Below, in pieces: positions 8,229 to 13,663 of a DNA stretch of 21,767 nt. A model generated the notes under the pieces. The model did not search any database and was not told where the DNA came from. It worked only from the letters and a program-made list of their open reading frames with translations. The stretch spans positions 1-21,767 of the forward strand of contig WAJY01000037.1 in assembly GCA_015523645.1 (NCBI GenBank), given 5' to 3'. Within the stretch, counting starts at the first letter, position 1. Each line of letters starts with the position of its first letter. Source of the stretch: Geoglobus sp. (GTDB taxonomy: Archaea; Halobacteriota; Archaeoglobi; Archaeoglobales; Archaeoglobaceae). Made by a program: the position numbers and the translations under genes.

Positions 8229-8253
8229 TTAACGGTGTTATAGTTATTTAAAT
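8229..8253 (-). promoter_or_regulatory. sepCysS promoter with TTAAC-N3-GTTA operator
   Basis: On the minus strand an ATTTAAATAAC TATA-like element (about 8247-8253) is followed by the near-perfect palindrome ATAAC-ACC-GTTAA at 8229-8241, nine bases short of one full arm match at a single position only, and then by AAACAAAG and the ATG at 8220. Nine of the ten arm bases match the consensus TTAAC-N3-GTTAA. The layout, TATA then operator then start codon, is the same as in front of tusA, which points to shared repression. Confidence 0.7.
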
Positions 8254-8345
8254 CTTACCGGCTATTAGCCGGAAATTGCAAGCCGAGTTCTCAAAGGACT
8301 TTTGATGAGAGTTTTGATGAGAAACAAAACCCGACTCTTCAAACA
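8254..8345. promoter_or_regulatory. Repeat-rich centre of the divergent sepCysS/reductase intergenic region
   Basis: This part of the 211-base divergent region holds a hairpin or operator-like inverted repeat CCGGCT-ATT-AGCCGG (8258-8272), an 11-base tandem repeat TTTTGATGAGA (8300-8310 and 8312-8322), and two similar 13-mers, CCGAGTTCTCAAA (8283-8295) and CCGACTCTTCAAA (8331-8343). I recognise no RNA gene or protein-coding sequence in it. These may be binding sites for further regulators. Confidence 0.4.
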
Positions 8346-8355
8346 TTTGTCTGCT

Positions 8356-8410
8356 TTAACGCAGTTAATGTTAACATTTTATCTCATTTAACAGCGTTAA
8401 CTTTATAAAT
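8356..8410 (+). promoter_or_regulatory. Reductase promoter with two TTAAC-N3-GTTAA operators
   Basis: Two perfect palindromes, TTAAC-GCA-GTTAA (8356-8368) and TTAAC-AGC-GTTAA (8388-8400), have centres 32 bases apart, about three helical turns, so proteins bound to both would face the same side. Between them lies a further palindrome AATGTTAACATT (8367-8378). The TATA element TTTATAAAT (8402-8410) follows directly and is about 26 bases before the ATG at 8432, which has no Shine-Dalgarno site (leaderless). Unlike at tusA and sepCysS, the operators are upstream of TATA. Confidence 0.75.
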
Positions 8411-8431
8411 TGTGCTGCTGCTCTAGCCCTA

Positions 8432-9847
8432 ATGACAGAAATTGTTACCATAGACCTAGGTGAAATCTCAAGATTCATCGGACGATATTCCTTGGGCAGA
8501 GACAATGGCTTCGATTCCCTCCATTTTCTGAGAATAAAAATACCCGCAGGTCAGATAGACTCTGAAAAGCTCAGAAAAATAGCAGAACTCTCTAGGAAAT
8601 ACGGCAGAGGATATGTTGAAATTACCGACAGGCAGGACATTCAGCTACACTGGATAAGAAGTGAGGATGCTCTTGATCTCTTTGAAAGACTCTATGAAAT
8701 CGGATATTACACAGATATGTGCGGACAGGGGTTTAGCAAAGCCTGCTTTGGTGATGTCAGGAATATAACAGCATGCCCTCTAAGCGGTAAGATAAATGAC
8801 TTTGATGTGGCGATATATGCAAAGCATCTCACATCCTACTTCACAGGTAACAAGGATTTTCTCGATCTTCCCAGAAAGTTCAAGATAGGGTTCGCAGGAT
8901 GTGGAGGAGATTGCTTGAGGCTTACAATCAATGACCTTGGAATGTTTGGGATTGAGAGAGAGGCTGAAAGAGGCTTTGTTCCCTTTGTTGGGGGAAGTGT
9001 TGGAGCAAGCCAGCCTGAACCTATGCTTGCCAAGAGTCTCTGTATTTTTGTTCCGGAAAAGAAGGTTTTTGAGTTTGTAAAAACAGTTGTGGAGATACAC
9101 AGAGATTATTCGAGTAGAGAAAACAAGGCAAAAGCTAGATTCAAGAATCTCGTCACTCAATGGGGAATAGAAAAGCTCAGAGAAAAAATTGAGGAAAAGT
9201 TGGGGGTTTTTGATAGGATAACCTTTGAGAAACCAGAATACTCAGATCACAATGGCTATGGGCTTCAGATAGATGGCTTGTATTATTACACTCTTCCGGT
9301 TTGGGGAGGAACACTGAGCTCTGAGAAGATTGAGTTTGTAGCCGACATGGCTGAGAAGCATGGAAGTGGCGAGATCAGACTTACAACAGACCAAAACATC
9401 ACATTTGTTGACATAGCAGATATTGAAAGACTTAAGAAAGATCTTGAAAGACAATTTGAGATAAAAGAAGGAAAGCTTTATTTTTCTTCAATAGCTTGCA
9501 CCTCCAAGTTCTGTGGGAAGACCAGAAGTCTACATGCAAAGGATCTGCTCAAAAAGCTCATAGAGATCTGTGAAAGAAAGGGGATGAAAGACTTGAGAAT
9601 CCATGTCTCTGGTTGCAGAAATTCGTGTGCATGCCATCAGGTTGCAGACATAGGGCTTGTTGGCAAGATTGTTAAGGTTGATGGGAAGATGGTTCAGGCT
9701 TACGACATCTATGTTGGAGGAGACTTTGCAAAGTTAAAAATGGGAAGGGTTTATATGAAAGATCTTTACGGTGAAAGACTTTTTTCTGAGTTTGAAAGGT
9801 TATTGGAGGTGATTGGAAATGGAGCTAAAGCTGAAGCAAAAGGATGA
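8432..9847 (+). CDS. Sirohaem [4Fe-4S] sulfite/nitrite reductase
   Basis: This 471-residue protein has the duplicated architecture of assimilatory sulfite and nitrite reductases: ferredoxin-like half-domain (about 1-80), catalytic half (95-235), second ferredoxin-like half (250-330) and second catalytic half (335-465). It would reduce sulfite to sulfide, or nitrite to ammonia, with six electrons. Residues fitting the anion-binding site are Arg67 (DRQDIQLHW), Arg110 (VRNITACP) and Lys149/Lys151 (RKFKI). The cofactor cysteines are Cys356, 361, 395 and 399. The second pair has the usual C-x3-C spacing (GCRNSC), but the first is C-x4-C (ACTSKFCG) instead of C-x5-C, one residue short. It also has an extra GCGGDC motif at 156-161. 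The following tusA overlaps its 3' end, and both lie under the sulfur-type operators, favouring sulfite as substrate. Confidence 0.87.
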   Translation: MTEIVTIDLGEISRFIGRYSLGRDNGFDSLHFLRIKIPAGQIDSEKLRKIAELSRKYGRGYVEITDRQDIQLHWIRSEDALDLFERLYEIGYYTDMCGQGFSKACFGDVRNITACPLSGKINDFDVAIYAKHLTSYFTGNKDFLDLPRKFKIGFAGCGGDCLRLTINDLGMFGIEREAERGFVPFVGGSVGASQPEPMLAKSLCIFVPEKKVFEFVKTVVEIHRDYSSRENKAKARFKNLVTQWGIEKLREKIEEKLGVFDRITFEKPEYSDHNGYGLQIDGLYYYTLPVWGGTLSSEKIEFVADMAEKHGSGEIRLTTDQNITFVDIADIERLKKDLERQFEIKEGKLYFSSIACTSKFCGKTRSLHAKDLLKKLIEICERKGMKDLRIHVSGCRNSCACHQVADIGLVGKIVKVDGKMVQAYDIYVGGDFAKLKMGRVYMKDLYGERLFSEFERLLEVIGNGAKAEAKG

Positions 9848-10061
9848 TGGAGTGTATGAGCTTGATGTTAAGGGAAACACATGCCCCTATCCGCAGATTC
9901 TGACAGAACTTGCTTTGAAAAAGGTTGGAGGTGCTGTTTTAGAAGTTCTAACCGACAATCCTCCGTCTGCTAGGGATTTGCCACTTGTGTTAAAAAGAAG
10001 AGGATATAAGGTTGAGAAGAAAAAGGAAAAAGATTATTGGAGAATCAGGATATGGAAGTAG
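9819..10061 (+). CDS. TusA-family sulfur carrier (CPYP type)
   Basis: This 80-residue protein has the TusA motif T-C-P-Y-P-Q with Cys22, then the usual helix ILTELALKKVGGAVLEVL and the D-N-P-P-S-A-R-D-L-P segment, ending in a basic tail. It is expected to carry persulfide sulfur. The start is placed at the ATG at 9819, six bases after a strong Shine-Dalgarno site GGAGGTGA (9805-9812); a TTG at 9813 in the same frame is too close to that site. It overlaps the end of the reductase gene by 29 bases, so the two are co-translated, suggesting that the carrier takes or delivers sulfur for the reductase or its product. Confidence 0.87.
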   Translation: MELKLKQKDDGVYELDVKGNTCPYPQILTELALKKVGGAVLEVLTDNPPSARDLPLVLKRRGYKVEKKKEKDYWRIRIWK

Positions 10062-10126
10062 GGGTGAGAGACATCTAACAATTTCACGAAAAATTTATCA
10101 ACATCCCCCTGCCAGGGCTGAAAGCC

Positions 10127-10507
10127 ATGATATCCATAATACTTCACAGCGGAGAATGGGACAGAATCTACCATGCCTTTACAATTGCCTCGACGTATTC
10201 AGCCCTAGGGGAAAGTGTCAAGATCTTCCTCACATACTGGGCTATAGATTCGATTGTGAATGGAAAGATTGAGTGTGGGGATGAAAAAAAGAACCAAGTA
10301 ATTGAAAAGGCTGTAGAAGCAGGAAAGATCAAGAAGCTTGAGGAGATAGTTAGGATTGGGAAGGAATTTGGCGATTTTGAAGTCATTGCATGCAGTGGGA
10401 GCATGGATCTACTCGGTTATGGAGAGAAGGATCTGCCAGAATGGATTGACAGGGTTGGCGGGCTGGCTGAACAATTGATGGGTGGAGATAAGGTAATTTT
10501 TATCTAG
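10127..10507 (+). CDS. DsrE-family sulfur-transfer protein
   Basis: The 126-residue sequence fits the DsrE/DsrF-like family: an N-terminal strand followed by HSGEWDRIYHAFTIASTYSALG, then VKIFLTYWAI, and the signature region VIACSGSMDLLG with Cys89, the expected persulfide cysteine. DsrE-like proteins are commonly encoded beside TusA and exchange sulfur with it. Cys50 is a second, less conserved cysteine. The gene follows tusA after 65 bases; a weak TATA-like tract (AAATTTATC, about 10090-10098) could give it its own promoter, with a CCCTG-C-CAGGG palindrome at 10107-10117 just before the start. Some related proteins are annotated as peroxiredoxin-family, but there is no peroxidase motif. Confidence 0.8.
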   Translation: MISIILHSGEWDRIYHAFTIASTYSALGESVKIFLTYWAIDSIVNGKIECGDEKKNQVIEKAVEAGKIKKLEEIVRIGKEFGDFEVIACSGSMDLLGYGEKDLPEWIDRVGGLAEQLMGGDKVIFI

Positions 10508-10547
10508 CTCAAAGTATTACTAGTTGTAATTTTAATTTAGGAGAAAA

Positions 10548-10570
10548 TTATATATACTAATTGGTTGTAA
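10548..10570 (+). promoter_or_regulatory. Promoter of the thrC operon
   Basis: A strong TATA element (ATTATATATAC, about 10547-10557) is centred 28 bases before the ATG at 10580, so the message is nearly leaderless. Two similar words flank it, ACTAGTTGTAA (10519-10529) and ACTAATTGGTTGTAA (10556-10570), which might be regulator sites. The TTAAC-N3-GTTAA palindrome is absent. Confidence 0.5.
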
Positions 10571-10579
10571 AAAAGGCTC

Positions 10580-11794
10580 ATGAAGGTGGTCGGGCTAAAG
10601 TGCAGAATATGTGGCAAAGAGTTTCCTGCTGAAGCAATTTACACTTGTGATAACTGTTTTGGTCCTCTTGAAGTGGTTTACGACTGGGAGTGGATAAAGG
10701 AGCATGCAACCAAGGAGAAAATCGAGAGGGGTCCAAAGTCGCTGTGGAGATACAAGGATTTTCTTCCTGTTGATGTTGAACCTGTGGATCTCGGTGCAGG
10801 ATATACCAAGTTTGTAAAGGCAGAAAATCTTGGAAAGGTTTTGGGATTGAAAAATCTGTTTTTAATTGACGATTCTGTAAATCCCACATACTCCTTCAAG
10901 GACAGGGTTGTTAGTGTTGCTGTGACAAAGGCAAAGGAGTTTGGAATGAAGGCAGTTGGTTGCGCATCAACAGGAAATCTCGCAGGCAGCCTTTCTGCTC
11001 ATGCGGCAAAGGCAAACATTCCAGCCTACATCTTTGTTCCGAAAGGCATTGAGAAAAACAAGATAATCCAAGCCCTTGTGCATGGTGCCACAGTTGTTGA
11101 GGTAGATGGGACGTATGATGATGCAAACAGGGTAGCAACTGAGGTTGCAGAGGAACATCCAGACTGGGGCTTTGTGAACATCAACCTGAGACCATACTAT
11201 GCAGATGGTAGCAAGACTCTCGCATATGAGGCTGCCGAAAGGCTTGGGTGGACACTTCCTGATCAGGTTGTTGTTCCGATGGCTTCTGGAGCTTTGCTCA
11301 ATGCAATTTTCAGAGGCTTCAGGGATCTTGAAAGGGTTGGATTTGTGGATGAGAAGGATGTTATTTTCAACGGATCCCAGCCCTACGGCTTGCCAATATC
11401 AAGGGCTGTGAAGTATGGAAAGAGTGTTGAGCCAGTCAAGAAGATGGATACTATCGTTCATAGCCTCGCCATAGGAAATCCCGCAGATGGAATTTTTGCT
11501 AAGGAAATTATAGAAAAGACAGGTGGATTTGCGGAAGATCCAAAGGACGAGGAGACGATAGAGGCTGTTAAGCTTCTTGCAAAAACAGAGGGAATATTCA
11601 CGGAGCTTGCAGGTGGTGTTACAATTGCAGGGCTTAAAAGACTCGTTGAGGATGGAAGGATAGATAGCAGTGATGTTGTAGTGGCATATCTCACAGGAAA
11701 TGGACTTAAAACGGCAGACCCTATATTAGAATATCTGAACGATACTGTGAAGATAAAGCCGAGGCTGGAGGAGTTTGAGGAGGTGATCGCTTGA
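10580..11794 (+). CDS. thrC: Threonine synthase family PLP enzyme
   Basis: Threonine synthase converts O-phosphohomoserine and water to threonine and phosphate. The 404-residue protein has the N-terminal zinc ribbon of the archaeal branch (Cys8-x2-Cys11 and Cys23-x2-Cys26), the PLP lysine 107 in N-P-T-Y-S-F-K-D-R, the ASTGNLAGS phosphate/substrate loop (about 129-137) and a C-terminal VAYLTGNGLK segment. Length is normal. Its stop codon overlaps the start of a CysO/MoaD-like sulfur carrier, and the carrier's activating enzyme and a TusA follow. That context raises the possibility that this member uses a protein thiocarboxylate as nucleophile to make cysteine or homocysteine from a phosphorylated amino acid. 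Ordinary threonine synthesis remains the default reading. Confidence 0.88.
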   Translation: MKVVGLKCRICGKEFPAEAIYTCDNCFGPLEVVYDWEWIKEHATKEKIERGPKSLWRYKDFLPVDVEPVDLGAGYTKFVKAENLGKVLGLKNLFLIDDSVNPTYSFKDRVVSVAVTKAKEFGMKAVGCASTGNLAGSLSAHAAKANIPAYIFVPKGIEKNKIIQALVHGATVVEVDGTYDDANRVATEVAEEHPDWGFVNINLRPYYADGSKTLAYEAAERLGWTLPDQVVVPMASGALLNAIFRGFRDLERVGFVDEKDVIFNGSQPYGLPISRAVKYGKSVEPVKKMDTIVHSLAIGNPADGIFAKEIIEKTGGFAEDPKDEETIEAVKLLAKTEGIFTELAGGVTIAGLKRLVEDGRIDSSDVVVAYLTGNGLKTADPILEYLNDTVKIKPRLEEFEEVIA

Positions 11795-12060
11795 TAAAGG
11801 TAAAATTTCCGTCTGTTTTTGTTCAGATAACTGGGAAGAGAAGAATTGAGGTTGATGGAGTTGAGAAAGTCAGTGATCTTCTGGAGAAGCTCTTTCAGGA
11901 CTTTCCAAAACTGAAGGATAGGTTGCTCAAGGATGGAGAGCTAACACCCTTTATAAACATATTCGTGAATGGGGAAGACATAAGGCATTTAAATGGTCTG
12001 GAAACAAAGCTAAGTGATGGGGATGAGGTCACATTCATCCCAGCAATTTCTGGAGGTTGA
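11791..12060 (+). CDS. Ubiquitin-like sulfur carrier (CysO/MoaD/ThiS type)
   Basis: This 89-residue beta-grasp protein ends in the diglycine ISGG that is adenylated and turned into a thiocarboxylate. The stretch FINIFVNGEDIRHLNGLETKL and the following DGDEVTFIPA resemble the mycobacterial cysteine-synthesis carrier CysO (FVNIYVND-EDVR, DGDSVTILPA) more than typical MoaD or ThiS, as far as I recall those sequences. The TTG start overlaps the thrC stop (TTGA) and has a strong Shine-Dalgarno site, GGAGGTGAT at 11779-11787, so it is well supported. The next gene is its probable E1. It may serve cysteine or homocysteine synthesis, molybdopterin or tungstopterin sulfuration, tRNA thiolation or protein tagging (SAMP-like); the thrC neighbour favours amino-acid synthesis. 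Confidence 0.87.
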   Translation: MIKVKFPSVFVQITGKRRIEVDGVEKVSDLLEKLFQDFPKLKDRLLKDGELTPFINIFVNGEDIRHLNGLETKLSDGDEVTFIPAISGG

Positions 12061-12063
12061 TTG

Positions 12064-12852
12064 ATGAGAGATGAACAGATAAAGAGGTATGCAAGACAGA
12101 TAATAATGCCTGAAATTGGTGTGAAAGGACAAAAAAAGCTACTCGAGTCAAGGGTATTGATAGTTGGTGCTGGGGGGCTGGGAAGCCCAGCAATACAGTA
12201 TCTGGCAGGTGCTGGAGTTGGTTTTTTGGGGATAGCTGATGGAGATGCTGTGGACATATCAAACCTGCAGAGGCAGACAATTCACGCAGGAAATCTTGGA
12301 ATGAACAAGGCAGAGTCTGCGAAAAAGTTTGTTGAGGAGCTAAATCCCGATGTAGAAGTTGAGGTGTATCCATTTCATCTCTCCCCGGAAAACATCAGGG
12401 ATATTGTGAGAGGTTATGATGTCGTTTTGGACTGCACGGACAACTTTGTTTCAAGGTTCCTGATCAATGATGCATGTGTTATTGAAGGAATACCCTTTGT
12501 CCACTCTGCAGTTCTGAGGTTTGAGGGGGAGATAATGACCATAATTCCCGGAGAATCTGCCTGCTACAGATGTGTTTTTGCTCACGCCCCTCCACCAGGA
12601 AGCGTTCCAACCTGCCAAGAGGCTGGGGTTGTTGGCGCGACAGTTGGGGTTCTCGGTACACTTCAGGCAGTTGAGGCAATAAAAATCCTCCTGAATATAG
12701 GGGAGCCCTTGAAAAACAGAATGCTGCATGTTGATCTTCTCACCATGGATTTTACCGAATTAAAGCTGAAGAAGAATCCTGAGTGTCCGGTTTGTAGCGG
12801 GAAGGTGAGAGAGATAATCCCGGAAAAGTATGCCGAGAGCTGTCAGCTATGA
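12064..12852 (+). CDS. E1-like activating enzyme (ThiF/MoeB/HesA family)
   Basis: This 262-residue enzyme would adenylate the C-terminal glycine of the adjacent ubiquitin-like carrier so that sulfur can be added. It has the nucleotide loop GAGGLG (35-40), the acidic G-D-A-V-D-I-S-N-L-Q-R-Q segment (60-71), C-T-D-N (124-127), the zinc pairs Cys167-x2-Cys170 and Cys241-x2-Cys244, and Cys184 in T-C-Q-E-A-G-V, the position of the sulfur-linked cysteine in ThiF. No rhodanese domain is fused, so sulfur must come from another protein, and the TusA gene overlapping its end (ATGA) is the natural candidate. The ATG at 12064 is six bases after a GGAGGT site; an in-frame TTG at 12061 is less well placed. 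Confidence 0.9.
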   Translation: MRDEQIKRYARQIIMPEIGVKGQKKLLESRVLIVGAGGLGSPAIQYLAGAGVGFLGIADGDAVDISNLQRQTIHAGNLGMNKAESAKKFVEELNPDVEVEVYPFHLSPENIRDIVRGYDVVLDCTDNFVSRFLINDACVIEGIPFVHSAVLRFEGEIMTIIPGESACYRCVFAHAPPPGSVPTCQEAGVVGATVGVLGTLQAVEAIKILLNIGEPLKNRMLHVDLLTMDFTELKLKKNPECPVCSGKVREIIPEKYAESCQL

Positions 12853-13070
12853 AGAGGATTGATCTGAGAGGTGAGGTTTGCCCCTTTACATTTGTGAAGA
12901 CTAAGGTGGCTCTTGAGGAGATCGAGTCTGGGGAGATGCTTGAGGTGATATTCGATCACGAGCCAGCAGTAAGGGATGTGCCGAGGAGTGTTGAGGCAGA
13001 AGGGCATGAAGTCGTTGAAATTGAGAAGATAGGAAATGAGGAGTGGAGGATCGTGATAAGAAAGAAATAA
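12849..13070 (+). CDS. TusA-family sulfur carrier (CPFT type)
   Basis: This 73-residue protein has Cys11 in the R-G-E-V-C-P-F-T segment and the typical following helix VKTKVALEEIESGEMLEVIF and D-H-E-P-A-V-R-D-V-P. The second proline of the usual CPxP motif is Thr, which may alter partner choice. The ATG overlaps the stop of the E1 gene (ATGA). It is the last gene of the thrC-cysO-E1-tusA operon and is followed by T-rich sequence. It is probably the persulfide donor for making the carrier thiocarboxylate. Confidence 0.87.
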   Translation: MKRIDLRGEVCPFTFVKTKVALEEIESGEMLEVIFDHEPAVRDVPRSVEAEGHEVVEIEKIGNEEWRIVIRKK

Positions 13071-13071
13071 T

Positions 13072-13090
13072 TATTTTTTGAGTTTTTTAT
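13072..13090 (+). terminator. T-rich terminator after the thrC operon
   Basis: Two runs of six T residues (ATTTTTTG and GTTTTTTA) follow within 20 bases of the tusA stop codon, which is the usual form of an intrinsic archaeal terminator. No strong hairpin precedes them. Confidence 0.5.
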
Positions 13091-13097
13091 GTTTCAG

Positions 13098-13124
13098 TAT
13101 ATCGGTTTCCGATATATTTTTATA
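13098..13124 (+). promoter_or_regulatory. PadR operon promoter with perfect palindrome
   Basis: The perfect inverted repeat TATATCGG-TTT-CCGATATA spans 13098-13116 and is followed by a TATA-like element TTTTTATAC (about 13117-13125), centred 24-25 bases before the GTG at 13146. The palindrome covers the BRE/TATA upstream edge and is the likely autoregulatory operator of the PadR protein encoded next. Confidence 0.65.
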
Positions 13125-13145
13125 CAGCTTTAATCAACATCTTGC

Positions 13146-13652
13146 GTGGAGGAAAGCAAAGGGAAGGAGAGCCAGATTAGAGGAATACTGAAACTGCTGA
13201 TTATGAAGGAACTTGAAAAAAGCAGCGCATCAGGTTACGATTTGATTAAAAGGATAAGCAACATCGTTAAAAAACCTTCTCCCGGGTCTATATATCCATT
13301 GCTCAAAGAACTGACAAATTCAGGTTTTCTCAATGTAAAGATTGATGGAAACAGAAAGCTGTATTCTCTTTCAGAAAAAGGGAAATTGGTTTTGGAGGAA
13401 GCATCCAAAAGGGAGAAGGAGGCTATTCTCAAAAAAATAGAGGTTCTTGAGTCTTCAGGTATTATAACAACAGATGAGGCAGAAAAAATGCTTCACTTCA
13501 TTAATTTTAAACGGGAGCTTATGATGAAGCTAGCTGAACTCAGAAACTGGAGAGAATTTATAATAGCTCTTTCAAAAGCCATCGAAAAATCGAAAGATGA
13601 GGTTGAAAGCATAATTGAGGATGCGATAAAAAAGCTCAGGGAAATTGAATGA
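13146..13652 (+). CDS. PadR-family transcriptional regulator
   Basis: The N-terminal winged helix is recognisable from ILKLLIMKELEKSSASGYDL, the recognition-helix stretch P-S-P-G-S-I-Y-P-L-L-K-E-L and the wing G-N-R-K-L-Y-S-L-S-E-K-G, a standard PadR pattern. The remaining residues (about 85-168) are helical and charged and would form the dimerisation region. The GTG start is supported by the TATA element about 24 bases upstream. It heads a three-gene operon with a secreted repeat protein and a drug exporter, an arrangement usual for PadR repressors that sense toxic compounds. The inducing ligand cannot be told from the sequence. Confidence 0.87.
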   Translation: MEESKGKESQIRGILKLLIMKELEKSSASGYDLIKRISNIVKKPSPGSIYPLLKELTNSGFLNVKIDGNRKLYSLSEKGKLVLEEASKREKEAILKKIEVLESSGIITTDEAEKMLHFINFKRELMMKLAELRNWREFIIALSKAIEKSKDEVESIIEDAIKKLREIE

Positions 13653-13663
13653 GAGGTGATGAA

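Noticed and set aside
8300..8322. Two TTGATGA words that resemble C boxes of a guide RNA.
   Set aside because: No CTGA D box lies at a suitable distance, and the first base is not a purine; a tandem DNA repeat is the simpler reading.
4947..8400. The palindrome as a SurR site.
   Set aside because: The Thermococcales sulfur regulator SurR recognises GTT-N3-AAC, whereas here the half-sites are in the opposite order, AAC-N3-GTT, so it is not the same motif.
10107..10117. CCCTG-C-CAGGG palindrome before the DsrE-like gene as an operator.
   Set aside because: It is a single short copy in a GC-rich patch with no second occurrence seen, so it is only mentioned with the gene.
10012..10272. Plus-strand frame spanning the end of tusA and the start of the DsrE-like gene.
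   Set aside because: It overlaps two recognised genes in another frame and shows no protein family character.
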